From: Bacteroidota bacterium
Lineage (GTDB): Bacteria > Bacteroidota > Bacteroidia > Bacteroidales > Paludibacteraceae
Direction: 5' to 3'
Length of the DNA stretch: 64,000 nt
Assembly: GCA_021779195.1 (NCBI GenBank)
Contig: JAJYBB010000013.1
Location: forward strand, 23,621-87,620
This document shows, piece by piece, positions 10,029-19,511 of this stretch (within the stretch, counting starts at the first letter, position 1; each line of letters starts with the position of its first letter). Below the pieces are notes generated by a model. It was not told where the DNA came from and searched no databases. It was given only the letters and a program-made list of their open reading frames with translations. The translations under genes and the position numbers were made by a program.

Positions 10029-11402
10029 TTATTTTCTTCGTATATATTTTTCGTAGGTGTCCAGTGTATTTTTTACATATCGTACGGTTTCATTTCCTCG
10101 AAAATAGCCGTATTTTACCACTGGATCGTTATAAAATTCAGGTTCGCTTTTTTTTAACAGGAAATATTCTACCTGATTGAACCAGATGTGCGGATTTTTG
10201 CCGTATTTATTGGCTAATGCCATGGCATCGAGTATATGAGCAGGACCTGAATTGTAAGCAGCCAAAATAAATTTGATACGTTCTTCTTTATTTTCAATTT
10301 GTCGGAAGGCAAGATTTAAACTTTTAATGTATTCCACACCTGCTTCAATATTCATTTCAGGATTTTTAACGGTTCTTCTGTCTAAACCGAAATTGGATGC
10401 AGTTCGTGGCATAAGTTGCATAATACCGGCAGCACCAGCCCAGGATACTTGTGATGTGTCGAAACGTGATTCATGAAAAGCCAAGGCTGCTAATAACCGC
10501 CAATCCCAATTGATTTCGGATGCATATTTTTTAAATAAATGATCGTAAGGTGAAATGTGTCCTTTGGGTATTTTGACTTTTTGAAGTGATACGTATGGGC
10601 TTTTGTTCCAATATTTATCGAACAATCGTTCCTGAGTTAGATGTGTGTCGGGTAAATCTTCCCATTTTTTGATGATTTTTCCCAATTTTCGGCTCGATTT
10701 CCGAATCAACCAGCCATTACGTTGATCAAATCCAACCGATAAATGGCAATCCAGCGTTCGTTGAAAGGATTTGTGAAGCATGGCTACATTATAATATGCC
10801 AGCGTAAAGCCAATTTTCTTTTCGGCAACTTCATTAATTAAGTCATCGTCGCTTACTGAATCTGGTACTGTGATTATTTTAATCGTTCCACCTATTTCAT
10901 CATTGAGCGATTGTAACCTATTCTGAAATATACTATTGGAAGTTACATAAACTGATTTTCCAGCTAATTCGGTTACATCAGAAATAGACGATGTACCCAT
11001 GTTTTGAACTAAAACCTGATGAGATTCGGATTGAGGCAACACAAAATTAAATTGATTTTTTAATTCTTTGGTTTCTATCAGATTATATGCCACCAAGTCT
11101 ACCTGGTTGGTTTGAAGCAATTCAGCCAACTCACCTTCAGAGCGTGCTACAGTAACATCAATATTTACATGAAGATAATTTGCTAAATCTTCAGCCATTT
11201 CGTAATCAAAACCCATGTATTCATCACGAAATAAAAAATAACTTGTCGAACCGTACATGGTTGCTATGCGCAAGGTGTCGGTATTCACAATGTTCTGCAA
11301 ATCATTATTTACGGTATGTTCGTTCTCCGGCTTACGCGGTTGACACGATGCCAGCATTAACCCCATAAACAGTAAATTAATAAATGATGCGGGTTTTTGC
11401 AT
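10029..11402 (-). CDS. MltF-like membrane-bound lytic transglycosylase (SBP_bac_3 + SLT)
   Basis: A 457-residue lipoprotein (LMLASC, Cys20) with a periplasmic solute-binding domain of family 3 (about 40-270; DTLRIATMYG, DEYMGFDYEMAEDLANYL) and a C-terminal lysozyme-like SLT domain (about 290-440). AFHESRF carries the catalytic Glu, followed by GAAGIMQLMP and AYNSGPAHI. This is the MltF arrangement: cleavage of peptidoglycan between MurNAc and GlcNAc, with the SBP domain thought to sense muropeptides. It lies 62 bp after the exonuclease gene and 16 bp before serB, so it is probably in the same transcript. Full length, all key motifs present. Confidence 0.92.
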   Translation of the reverse strand: MQKPASFINLLFMGLMLASCQPRKPENEHTVNNDLQNIVNTDTLRIATMYGSTSYFLFRDEYMGFDYEMAEDLANYLHVNIDVTVARSEGELAELLQTNQVDLVAYNLIETKELKNQFNFVLPQSESHQVLVQNMGTSSISDVTELAGKSVYVTSNSIFQNRLQSLNDEIGGTIKIITVPDSVSDDDLINEVAEKKIGFTLAYYNVAMLHKSFQRTLDCHLSVGFDQRNGWLIRKSSRKLGKIIKKWEDLPDTHLTQERLFDKYWNKSPYVSLQKVKIPKGHISPYDHLFKKYASEINWDWRLLAALAFHESRFDTSQVSWAGAAGIMQLMPRTASNFGLDRRTVKNPEMNIEAGVEYIKSLNLAFRQIENKEERIKFILAAYNSGPAHILDAMALANKYGKNPHIWFNQVEYFLLKKSEPEFYNDPVVKYGYFRGNETVRYVKNTLDTYEKYIRRK

Positions 11403-11464
11403 GTTGGATTTGATAAACTTCAGGATTGAATTGATCGAATGATTGATGTCGTTAATATTTTAAA

Positions 11465-12208
11465 CTATAGACTTATGTGTTTTACATTTTCGGTCGCAAT
11501 TGTACTTAACCCGTTCATGCGTAGGAAAATCTGAGCAGTGGCTAATACATCTTTTTGACAATAAACGGCAATTCGCTTCAGATTTTTTTCACGGTAATAA
11601 ACATCTGCAACTTGACTGCCATCAATATCATCTTTTGGAGTCGGAATACCAAAAACGGCAGTTAATAATTTCAAGGAAGTATAATTTTTATAATCACCAA
11701 ATTTCCACAATTCGAGTGTATCAATAAATGGACTTTCCCAGGTTTTTTTTCGTGAAAGATGCAATATCGGTGAAAGTTCCAGTCCGTTTATCAACATACG
11801 CCGGCAAATGTAGGGAATGTCAAATTCCTTGATATTATGTCCGCAGAATGTGTTATTGTTTGTATTGAAGAACTTGATGATCAAATTATTAAATTCAGTC
11901 AGAATTTTTTTTTCATCATGATCGGCAAACGATTTTGTACGAAAACACATTTCTTTTTCCTTGAAATGAATAAACCCAACCGAAATACAAACAATTTTTC
12001 CAAATTCGGAATAAATTCCCGCACTTTGGTTAAATGCCACATTGGCAGTGGTTTGTTCATCATATTTTTCGGGCATGCGTTTTTGTATTAATCTGAATTT
12101 CTCTTCCCATAAATGAGCTAATTCAGCAGGCAATTTATCAAAATCGGCAACTTGCGGTACCGTTTCGATGTCTAAAAACATGATTTTTGTTAAATCGGTT
12201 TCTTGCAT
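11465..12208 (-). CDS. PolB-type 3'-5' exonuclease (DNA_pol_B_exo2 family)
   Basis: A stand-alone exonuclease domain of 247 residues related to the proofreading domain of family B DNA polymerases. Motif Exo I is FLDIETVPQ (catalytic Asp and Glu near residue 13), Exo II is FCGHNIKEFDIPYICRR, and Exo III is YCQKDVLATAQIF with the final Asp. The domain binds two metal ions through these acids. A polymerase domain is absent, as is normal for this family. The biological role is not established; repair or RNA/DNA turnover is inferred. It is the second gene of the udk-to-serB run (67 bp after udk). Confidence 0.88.
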   Translation of the reverse strand: MQETDLTKIMFLDIETVPQVADFDKLPAELAHLWEEKFRLIQKRMPEKYDEQTTANVAFNQSAGIYSEFGKIVCISVGFIHFKEKEMCFRTKSFADHDEKKILTEFNNLIIKFFNTNNNTFCGHNIKEFDIPYICRRMLINGLELSPILHLSRKKTWESPFIDTLELWKFGDYKNYTSLKLLTAVFGIPTPKDDIDGSQVADVYYREKNLKRIAVYCQKDVLATAQIFLRMNGLSTIATENVKHISL

Positions 12209-12275
12209 TGTAATATAAACATTAATTAATCAATGAATTGAATAGAATAACCACCTAATTTTAGATTGTCGTTTG

Positions 12276-12890
12276 TTATTCACTCTTTAATTTATTCTCG
12301 ATATATTTAGTTAATATATCGATGGCAATATGGTTGTTTCCACCTTGAGGAATAATCAGATCGGCAAATCGTTTTGAGGGTTCGATAAATTGCAAATGCA
12401 TGGGTTTTACTGTGCATTCATATCGTTCCATCACTTTATTTACCGACCGTCCACGTTCAATAATATCGCGGTTTATTACTCTGATCAATCGATCGTCAGC
12501 GTCGGCATCTACGAAAACTTTCAAATTCATCAATTCCCTCAGCAGGGGATTTGTAAGTACCAAAATGCCTTCGATAATAATCACGCGGTATGGATGAATA
12601 GGAATAGTTTCGGCTGAACGGGTGCAACTTAGATATGAATAGATGGGTTGCTGTATCGTAATTCCTCTTTTTAAATCATTCAGATGTTTCACGAGTAATT
12701 CAAATTCTATTGAATCAGGATGATCAAAATTGATTTCAAGTCGTTCTTCGAGCGGTAAATGACTGTTGTCGCGGTAATACGAATCCTGAGGAAGAACAAC
12801 AACTTCACCTTCAGGAAGTCGTTCCATTATTTTTTTGACTACGGTAGTTTTACCCGAACCCGTGCCTCCTGCTATCCCTATTATTAACAT
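12276..12890 (-). CDS. udk: Uridine kinase
   Basis: ATP/GTP-dependent phosphorylation of uridine and cytidine to UMP and CMP in pyrimidine salvage. The P-loop is GIAGGTGSGKTT at the very N-terminus, with QDSYYRD following, the substrate loop INFDHPDS, and IIIEGILVL before the lid segment RLIRVINRDIIERGR. Length 204 is typical. It opens the minus-strand run udk, exonuclease, mltF-like, serB. The stretch just before the ATG, read on the coding strand, contains GAACAAAGGAACC, similar to the 7-bp leader repeats seen elsewhere in the window but not a clear array. Confidence 0.95.
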   Translation of the reverse strand: MLIIGIAGGTGSGKTTVVKKIMERLPEGEVVVLPQDSYYRDNSHLPLEERLEINFDHPDSIEFELLVKHLNDLKRGITIQQPIYSYLSCTRSAETIPIHPYRVIIIEGILVLTNPLLRELMNLKVFVDADADDRLIRVINRDIIERGRSVNKVMERYECTVKPMHLQFIEPSKRFADLIIPQGGNNHIAIDILTKYIENKLKSE

Positions 12891-13205
12891 ATCATGGTTC
12901 CTTTGTTCTTTCAGAGCACTAAAATAAGAATTTATTTTTTTGTTTTGAATATGTTTTGCATAATTTTTAAAAGTGAAATGGCGACTATCGATTTAAAGTG
13001 CATTTAATGAGATAGATGTGATTTTAATTTATGTATATTTAATTTATTGTTTAACTATTTCTCTCGAAAGAAATTACTCGAGTATTTTTTTTAAATTTTA
13101 ATTTCTTAAATTAATATTTGCTGCTTCTGAAATATAGTATTGGGTATTCCAGTTTATTTTCTCAATTTAGAGGGATGACTTTCGTGGCTTTATCTAAAAA
13201 TATAT
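12891..13205. other. Divergent intergenic region between udk and the GH20 gene
   Basis: About 315 bp of AT-rich sequence without a credible reading frame. It must hold the udk promoter on the minus strand, though I could not pin a clean TAnnTTTG box there. The plus-strand GH20 promoter lies at its right end (separate entry). Confidence 0.5.
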
Positions 13206-13213
13206 TATTTTTG
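13206..13213 (+). promoter_or_regulatory. Bacteroidota minus-7 box for the GH20 gene
   Basis: TATTTTTG matches TAnnTTTG and lies 28 bp before the ATG at 13242. Transcription would start near 13220, giving a leader of about 20 bases. A clear minus-33 TTTG is not seen (closest TTTC around 13170). Confidence 0.55.
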
Positions 13214-13241
13214 TGAATTGAAAATCAAAGACTAACCAAAA

Positions 13242-15086
13242 ATGATCGGCATGAATTCCAACATAATGAAGATTTTTATATTATTAAGTTTTTTTTCTGG
13301 GGTATTTATGATTCAAGCGGCTAAATATCAAATAATTCCAATCCCTCAGAAGTTAATTCCCAAAAATGGAAGTTTTAAATTCAATTCTAAAACGGTGGTT
13401 CTATGCGATTTTAATTGTCCTGAAGAAGTCAGGCTGGCTCATCAGTTTGTGTCTCAGATTCAATTGGTTTCGGGTCTGAATATTCCTGTTTTACGCAATC
13501 AGCAGAATCTAAATGCACGAGCCATTATTTTTAAATTGACAACCGACAGTGGAGCTGAATCTTATCGGTTGAAAGTAACACCCAACTTCATTCAAATCAA
13601 TGCTGGCGCTGCAGCGGGAATCTTTTATGCCATGCAAACTTTATATCAATTAATGCCTGTTGAAATTTACGGAAACAAGTTAGCGCATAAAGTGAAGTGG
13701 CAAGTTCCCTGCGTTGAAATTGTTGATGCTCCGCGTTTTGCCTATCGTGGTTTACACTTAGATGTGAGTCGTCATTTTTTTTCTATAAATTTTATTAAGA
13801 AATATCTTGATGCCATGGCGATTCACAAACTGAACACATTTCACTGGCATTTAACGGATGATCAGGGATGGCGTATCGAAATAAAAAAATATCCGAAACT
13901 AACACAAGTGGGTTCAATTCGTGCTCAAACCCTTGAAGGTTACTATTTTTCAAATCCACAAAAATTCGATGGAAAACCTTATGGCGGTTTTTATACACAA
14001 GATGAAGCCCGTGAAATTGTGGCATATGCAGCGCAGCGATTTATTACCGTGATACCCGAAATTGAAATGCCGGGTCATTCAGAGGCTGCGTTAGCATCTT
14101 ATCCGTTTTTGTCGTGCAATAACGATACAACGATTCGTGTGGCTACAAATTGGGGAATTTTTAAAGATGTTTTTTGTCCCCGCGATACAACTTTTCGATT
14201 CTTAGAAAATGTTTTGACCGAAATTATGGATATTTTTCCGAGTAAATTTATTCATATCGGTGGCGATGAATGTCCCAAAGATCGCTGGAAAAGTTGTTCC
14301 GATTGTCAACAACTTATTCAAAAGCTTGATTTAAAAGACGAAAATGGATTGCAGAGTTATTTTATTCATCGTATCGAAAATTTTTTGAATGCACATGGTC
14401 GTTCAATTATTGGTTGGGACGAAATTTTAGATGGAGGATTGGCTCCGAATGCCACGGTCATGTCATGGCGGGGCACTGCCGGTGGAGTTGAAGCAGCTAA
14501 TGCCGGTCATAACGTGATTATGACTCCAGTTACAAGCTGTTATTTCGATCATTATCAGGGTGATCCATCTACTGAGCCGTTGGCAATCGGTGGTTTTTTA
14601 CCCATTAGTCAGGTGTATGCTTATGAGCCTATTGCACCTGAACTTGCAGCTAACGATAAAAAATATGTTCTTGGTTCTCAGGCAAATGTTTGGACAGAAT
14701 ACATGCCAAACAGCCGCCAGGTGGAATATATGGTTTTCCCGCGGTTGGCTGCCTTATCAGAAGTATTATGGAGCGGAAAAAATCAACGTAACTGGAATGA
14801 TTTCCGAGGTAGATTATTAACTCAGTTCGAAAGATATAAACAATTGGATATAAATTATTCAAAAGCATTTTTTAATGTCAGTTTTCAATCACAACTTACT
14901 ACCGATCATCAAACACAGGTATTTTTATCATGCGACGATCCGATTGCAGAGATCTATTATTGGATTTCAGGGAAAAAATTTAGATATACACATCCTATAA
15001 TAGTTGATAAAAATATGATAATCAATGCTCAAGCATTCGAAAAAAAAATTCCGGTAGGAAAACTACTTTCAAAAACATTCCATTAA
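13242..15086 (+). CDS. GH20 beta-N-acetylhexosaminidase
   Basis: Removes terminal GlcNAc/GalNAc from glycans or chitin/peptidoglycan fragments. Signal peptide at about 9-26 (the functional start may be the third Met, MKIFILL), GH20b N-terminal domain (about 30-165), catalytic TIM barrel (about 168-510) with YRGLHLDVSRHF, HWHLTDDQGWR, PEIEMPGHS and IGGDECPKDRW, whose Asp-Glu pair is the polarizer and acid of substrate-assisted catalysis. A short C-terminal beta domain follows (about 540-614). No T9SS domain, so periplasmic or outer-membrane-associated location is inferred. It is monocistronic: the next gene converges from the other strand. Confidence 0.93.
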   Translation: MIGMNSNIMKIFILLSFFSGVFMIQAAKYQIIPIPQKLIPKNGSFKFNSKTVVLCDFNCPEEVRLAHQFVSQIQLVSGLNIPVLRNQQNLNARAIIFKLTTDSGAESYRLKVTPNFIQINAGAAAGIFYAMQTLYQLMPVEIYGNKLAHKVKWQVPCVEIVDAPRFAYRGLHLDVSRHFFSINFIKKYLDAMAIHKLNTFHWHLTDDQGWRIEIKKYPKLTQVGSIRAQTLEGYYFSNPQKFDGKPYGGFYTQDEAREIVAYAAQRFITVIPEIEMPGHSEAALASYPFLSCNNDTTIRVATNWGIFKDVFCPRDTTFRFLENVLTEIMDIFPSKFIHIGGDECPKDRWKSCSDCQQLIQKLDLKDENGLQSYFIHRIENFLNAHGRSIIGWDEILDGGLAPNATVMSWRGTAGGVEAANAGHNVIMTPVTSCYFDHYQGDPSTEPLAIGGFLPISQVYAYEPIAPELAANDKKYVLGSQANVWTEYMPNSRQVEYMVFPRLAALSEVLWSGKNQRNWNDFRGRLLTQFERYKQLDINYSKAFFNVSFQSQLTTDHQTQVFLSCDDPIAEIYYWISGKKFRYTHPIIVDKNMIINAQAFEKKIPVGKLLSKTFH

Positions 15087-15228
15087 ATTAATGAGTCGTC
15101 AGTTTTATTTTAGTTAAAAGATAAATTAGTGTTTTATTATCAGTAACATATCGAAGTTTGAGTATATGCAGAAAATGAGATTTATTCAACTCTGAGAAAA
15201 CATGATATCGCACTATAATTATAAAAGG

Positions 15229-15320
15229 TTCATTTTGATAGTGCTAAATAAAAGATTTTGAATAGAAAATCATTGGTTTTCAATTAAAACTGATATTTCA
15301 GAGTGGATTCATGTATTATA
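15229..15320 (+). repeat. Dispersed repeat, copy B
   Basis: Second copy of the repeat at 8680-8749, with blocks TTCATTTTGATAGTG and AAACTGATATTTCAGAGTGG, then ATTCATGT. Its right end lies 15 bp from the stop codon of the minus-strand yifB gene. The internal spacer is about 20 bp longer than in copy A. Confidence 0.55.
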
Positions 15321-15334
15321 AATTTAATACTTTT

Positions 15335-16873
15335 TTATCCTGCCCAACCTTCTCTGTCTAAATTGCGGTAATTAATCGATTCAGCGATGTGATTCGACTG
15401 GATATTTTCAGCATCATCCAAATCAGCTATTGTGCGAGCTACTTTTATAATTCGGTCGTAGGCACGTGCGGATAAATTTAGGCGTTGCATGGCATTTTTA
15501 AGTAACTCTGAACTGGCTTTGTCTAATTGTGCAAAAGTCCGCATTTGTTTCGATGACATTTGCGCATTACAGTAAACTCCATCAATATCTTTAAAACGTT
15601 GTTCCTGAATTTGTCGTGCATTAATTACTCGTTGGCGAACTTTTTCACTGCTTTCAGCATCTTTAAGTTCCGAAAGTTTCTCAAAAGGCACAGGAATAAT
15701 TTCGATGTGAATATCAATTCGATCGAGCAATGGACCTGAAATACGATTCAAATATTTTTGTACTACTCCCGGTCCGCATACACATTCTCTGTCGGGATGA
15801 TTATAGTAACCGCAAGGGCAAGGATTCATGGCTGCTACCAGCATGAAACTGGCTGGATATTCGACAGCGAATTTTGCACGTGAAATACAAATTTTGCGAT
15901 CTTCAAGGGGCTGACGCATTACTTCGAGAACCGTTCGTTTAAATTCGGGTAGTTCATCTAAAAAAAGTACACCGTTGTGTGCCAATGAAATTTCACCGGG
16001 TTGTGGAAATGTGCCGCCACCTACTAACGCTACATCTGAAATTGTGTGATGAGGGCTTCGAAACGGGCGTTGAGCAATCAAAGACGTATTGCTATCAATA
16101 TTTCCGGCTACCGAATGGATTTTGGTCGTTTCCAAAGCCTCTTGTAAAGAGAGTGGTGGCAATATCGAAGGAATGCGCTTGGCTAACATTGATTTGCCTG
16201 CTCCAGGAGGGCCTACCATGACGATATTATGACCCCCCGCTGCTGCAACTTCCAATGCTCGTTTTACATTTTCTTGCCCTTTTACGTCAGAAAAGTCAAT
16301 ATCATTCTGGCTAAGATTACTAAAAAATTCTTCACGGGTATTTACTATTGTTGGTTCAATTTTATTCTTTCCATTCAAAAAATCAATCACTTCAGTTAAA
16401 TTTTCAACACCGTAAATTTTCAAATTGTTCACTACGGCAGCTTCGCGGGCATTCTGCTTTGGTAGTATGAATCCCTTGAATCCTTCTTCTCTTGCTTTGA
16501 TGGCAATGGGCAAAACTCCTTTTATTGGTTGCAATCCACCATCGAGCGAAAGTTCACCCATAATAACATATCGGTCTAATTCTTCGTTTTGAATTTGATT
16601 GGATGCTGCTAAAATACCAACAGCCAGTGATAAATCATAGGCAGAACCTTCCTTGCGAATATCTGCCGGAGCCATATTGATGATAATTTGGTATTTGGGC
16701 ATTTTCATCCCATTATAACCCAGAGCTGAAGCAATTCGTTCGTGACTTTCTTTTACAGCGCTATCGGGTAAACCTACCAAAAAAAATTTTATTCCCTGGC
16801 CTAAATTTACTTCTATGGTCACAATGGTGGCATTGATACCCTGAACTGCAGCTCCGTAGGTTTTAACTAACAT
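15335..16873 (-). CDS. YifB/ComM family Mg-chelatase-like AAA+ ATPase
   Basis: A 512-residue member of the YifB/ComM family. It has an N-terminal Lon-protease-like fold (about 1-170; GLPDSAVKESHERI), a central AAA+ domain with Walker A GPPGAGKS and Walker B VLFLDEL, a zinc-like cysteine cluster (NPCPCGY, ECVCG) and the C-terminal Mg_chelatase_C region (about 410-510). Known: ComM of naturally competent bacteria is a DNA-branch-migration helicase acting during integration of transforming DNA. Whether this organism is competent cannot be seen here. Length and motifs are complete. It is separated by about 80 bp from the PagL-like gene upstream. Confidence 0.92.
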   Translation of the reverse strand: MLVKTYGAAVQGINATIVTIEVNLGQGIKFFLVGLPDSAVKESHERIASALGYNGMKMPKYQIIINMAPADIRKEGSAYDLSLAVGILAASNQIQNEELDRYVIMGELSLDGGLQPIKGVLPIAIKAREEGFKGFILPKQNAREAAVVNNLKIYGVENLTEVIDFLNGKNKIEPTIVNTREEFFSNLSQNDIDFSDVKGQENVKRALEVAAAGGHNIVMVGPPGAGKSMLAKRIPSILPPLSLQEALETTKIHSVAGNIDSNTSLIAQRPFRSPHHTISDVALVGGGTFPQPGEISLAHNGVLFLDELPEFKRTVLEVMRQPLEDRKICISRAKFAVEYPASFMLVAAMNPCPCGYYNHPDRECVCGPGVVQKYLNRISGPLLDRIDIHIEIIPVPFEKLSELKDAESSEKVRQRVINARQIQEQRFKDIDGVYCNAQMSSKQMRTFAQLDKASSELLKNAMQRLNLSARAYDRIIKVARTIADLDDAENIQSNHIAESINYRNLDREGWAG

Positions 16874-16954
16874 CGTATTAAGGTTAAATTATTCGTATTC
16901 ACATAAAGCAAACTCTTTGTTCTATTGAAATTATAACTGTCTTTTTAGTAGAGA

Positions 16955-18175
16955 TTAAAAACTATAACCAACTAAAAGTGATAGTGGAATTTTTACAGCA
17001 TCATTATGTGGAAACGTGTTACCGTTTGAATAATGTCCAATCTTTAATTCAGCATTAAAATTCCGATTTGCACCAAAAAAAGCTCCAGCGCCCATCGTAT
17101 CCTGAAATGTAAAATGATCACCTGTATTATTGCCATCAATTATAATTTTTGATATGTACGTTGGACCGGCTACAGAATAATAAAAATAGGCATCAAGCGG
17201 TTTGCTATGCAAAAAGTTCAACCGAAAAACGGGAAATACTGAAAGCGTGAAAAAAGTTTCCTTATTCGGATTATCCAAGCCCGGACCAGGTCCTTTTGTT
17301 TGCCAATAGGAAGCATTAATACCCCAATCTAATGCAAATATTTTTGCTCCATGAAAAATATTGCGTTGATAATTAATTGAAATACCTTGTTTTACTTCTG
17401 CATCGCCTCCCCAAAAAAGATAAGCAGATGTAATGGCATTGTTTATCCCATAACCGGCTAAATTACTGGTGTACCCAATCTGCAGCCATTGCTTAGGATA
17501 AATAAATCCCGTTTGAGCCGTTTTTTGAAGTTGCTTTTCATTAAAAGTGCCAAATTTATATACAAATCCGGCTCCGATATAAGTTGTTGAAGGTTGTTTA
17601 TAAGTAATGTTAGCCGGCGAATAATCCGAACAAAGTTGTAAATCCCAATGGTTATTCACTTTATATTTAAGCCCTGCGCCCCATAAAAAGGTTCCATACT
17701 GAGCATTTAGCACAACTGGTACTCCGTATGGATCGGAGAAACCATGACGTGTTATCAATCCTAATCCGGCTTCGCCGTAAACTGACCATCGTTTTCCCAA
17801 TGGCAAAGTAGGTTTTAAGGTTAAACCACCCACATTCATCCATACTGTACGTTCGTGTACCCTGCTTTCAGTACCGGAATAACGGTATCTGACCCAGGAT
17901 ACAGGTCGCATATACGATAATTGTGCCGATAAATATTTATTGAATTCATATCCAAACAAAACCAAACGAACTGCTGGATGAGGAACTTGAACGGAGACAA
18001 GTGAGAATCCGGGTTCTAAACTTGAAGCTTGAAAAGGAAAATCAACCGAACCGATATTTACTTCAAAATAAGCCTTTTGAAGAAGAGAAGGAATTTGTGC
18101 CCGTTGATCTTGAGAGAAAATTTGTCCTGATTCAACGAAGAGTACAAACAGTAAAATTGACAACCTGAAATTCAT
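16955..18175 (-). CDS. PagL-like lipid A deacylase / acyloxyacyl hydrolase domain fused to a second outer-membrane barrel
   Basis: The start is placed at the ATG at 18175; a TTG 21 bp upstream lies near a possible promoter box and gives a poorer signal peptide. After the signal peptide (about 1-22) come two beta-rich halves: about 30-215, resembling an 8-stranded OmpA/OmpW-like barrel (GEAGLG, WGAGLKY), and about 225-406, resembling the acyloxyacyl hydrolase/PagL family. The PagL signature HxSN appears as HYSNG at about 381-385, followed by PHND and a terminal beta strand ending GYSF. In PagL the His and Ser act with a Glu about 12 residues further; here that position looks like Lys or a neighbouring Asn-Asp, so activity is uncertain. 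PagL proper is about 150 residues; this protein is more than twice as long. Confidence 0.7.
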   Translation of the reverse strand: MNFRLSILLFVLFVESGQIFSQDQRAQIPSLLQKAYFEVNIGSVDFPFQASSLEPGFSLVSVQVPHPAVRLVLFGYEFNKYLSAQLSYMRPVSWVRYRYSGTESRVHERTVWMNVGGLTLKPTLPLGKRWSVYGEAGLGLITRHGFSDPYGVPVVLNAQYGTFLWGAGLKYKVNNHWDLQLCSDYSPANITYKQPSTTYIGAGFVYKFGTFNEKQLQKTAQTGFIYPKQWLQIGYTSNLAGYGINNAITSAYLFWGGDAEVKQGISINYQRNIFHGAKIFALDWGINASYWQTKGPGPGLDNPNKETFFTLSVFPVFRLNFLHSKPLDAYFYYSVAGPTYISKIIIDGNNTGDHFTFQDTMGAGAFFGANRNFNAELKIGHYSNGNTFPHNDAVKIPLSLLVGYSF

Positions 18176-18644
18176 GAGTTCTACTAAAAAGTTCAAAAAT
18201 AAAATAACAAACTACTCCAAGAAATGAGCAATATCTGCAAAAATAGTTAATCTTTTTGTTTGCTGAAACAATATTAAAAGAAAAGATGAATTTCGATTCT
18301 TTTAATTCAAAAACTAACGGCTTAAATGCTTTTAAATTGTAGGTAGCTTATAAAAATCAACATTCAAAAAGAAAGAAGAATACTGTGAACAAGAACGTGT
18401 TGGATTGTAAATTCAACTTATTTATAATTTTACATTACCAAATCAAAGGCGATTTTTTTATAAATGGGATGCTAATTGACATTTGTTCAATTTATTCTGT
18501 AAGTCAGGATGAACTTGGTTTATAATGATATTCAATTGTAATCGTCATTAAATCTGAAAGGGACTTGAAGTATTAACTGACAAAGTACGTTTTTAGAAAA
18601 AATATAGTAATATTATAATTTTTAAAATATTAATAACCAAAGAT
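18176..18644. other. Gene-free gap of 469 bp
   Basis: AT-rich sequence between the PagL-like gene and the TauE-like gene, both on the minus strand. I find no frame longer than about 20 codons, no RNA gene and no strong hairpin. The right-to-left promoter of the PagL-like gene lies at its left edge. Confidence 0.6.
18238..18268 (-). promoter_or_regulatory. Promoter of the PagL-like gene
   Basis: On the minus strand TATTTTTG (18238-18245) matches TAnnTTTG, and TTTC (18265-18268) sits 19 bp upstream where TTTG is expected. The leader would be about 55 bases. A second TATTTTTG at 18194-18201 is close to the ATG and would leave a leader of about a dozen bases. Confidence 0.5.
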
Positions 18645-19418
18645 TTAAATGTATTTGTAAACCATATAAACTGCCACAGTCAGTAAAAACACTGCATAAA
18701 TCTTTTTGAAAAGAGCAGAAGGCAATCTGACACCTAATTTAGAGCCGAAAAATGCTCCGGCAAGTATTCCAAGTGCAATAAATGAGGCATTTAACAAATT
18801 CAAATGTCCATTATTGGCATAAATAATTACACTGGGTAATCCTACAGGTAATTGTAAGGCTGCAAGTGAGGTAGCTGCTGCAGCCTTGGCATCATAATGA
18901 AAAATTCCAATTAGTACTGGAACAATAATTATACCTCCACCTTTACCGAAAAGTCCAGCAAAAACACCCGCAGCAATCCCTACCACAACAAAAACCCATA
19001 TTGAATGCTGTACATATGGAGTCGTGCTTACTTTTTTATTTTTTTTCTTTTTAAAATAAGATGGAATATCGAAATAGCTGACAGCGATATATATAAGAAT
19101 GGCAGCATATAGTTTTGATAGCAAACTTTCGCTGATGTGTACTGCGATTTCTCCTCCGCCAAACGATCCGATGAATAACCCAAGCGCAATCCATAAGGAT
19201 TCCTTGACATTGATTAAACCTGCTTTATAATATGACCAAACACCCAAAACACCAACCGGCAAAAGCATGGCAGCTAATGAGGTTGCATTGGCATTAAGGA
19301 TGTCTAATCCAAATAAAACCACTAAGGATGGCACTAAAACAATACCACCTCCAATGCCGAACAATCCTGATAAAATACCAGCTGCTATGCCCAAAATAAG
19401 AAAACCAACTTGTTCCAT
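18645..19418 (-). CDS. Sulfite exporter TauE/SafE family membrane protein
   Basis: A 257-residue inner-membrane protein with about eight hydrophobic segments in two homologous halves, each opening with the family's glycine-rich motif: GILSGLFGIGGGIVLVPSL near residue 15 and GVFAGLFGKGGGIIIVPVL near residue 155. The family (TauE/SafE/DUF81) exports or imports small organosulfur or carboxylate anions. The substrate cannot be told from sequence, and no sulfur-metabolism gene is nearby. It lies 93 bp after the alpha-2-macroglobulin gene and has its own probable promoter at 19471-19478. Confidence 0.88.
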   Translation of the reverse strand: MEQVGFLILGIAAGILSGLFGIGGGIVLVPSLVVLFGLDILNANATSLAAMLLPVGVLGVWSYYKAGLINVKESLWIALGLFIGSFGGGEIAVHISESLLSKLYAAILIYIAVSYFDIPSYFKKKKNKKVSTTPYVQHSIWVFVVVGIAAGVFAGLFGKGGGIIIVPVLIGIFHYDAKAAAATSLAALQLPVGLPSVIIYANNGHLNLLNASFIALGILAGAFFGSKLGVRLPSALFKKIYAVFLLTVAVYMVYKYI

Positions 19419-19470
19419 AATAAATTTTTAATTCATTAAAAGAAATACTTTTGATGAATGATTACGGGTG

Positions 19471-19478
19471 CAAAGATA
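19471..19478 (-). promoter_or_regulatory. Minus-7 box for the TauE-like gene
   Basis: Minus-strand TATCTTTG, an exact TAnnTTTG match, 53 bp before the start codon. No good minus-33 TTTG at 19-21 bp spacing. Confidence 0.5.
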
Positions 19479-19511
19479 ATTAATTTTAATCCAATTTTCC
19501 CGATTTTGGTA

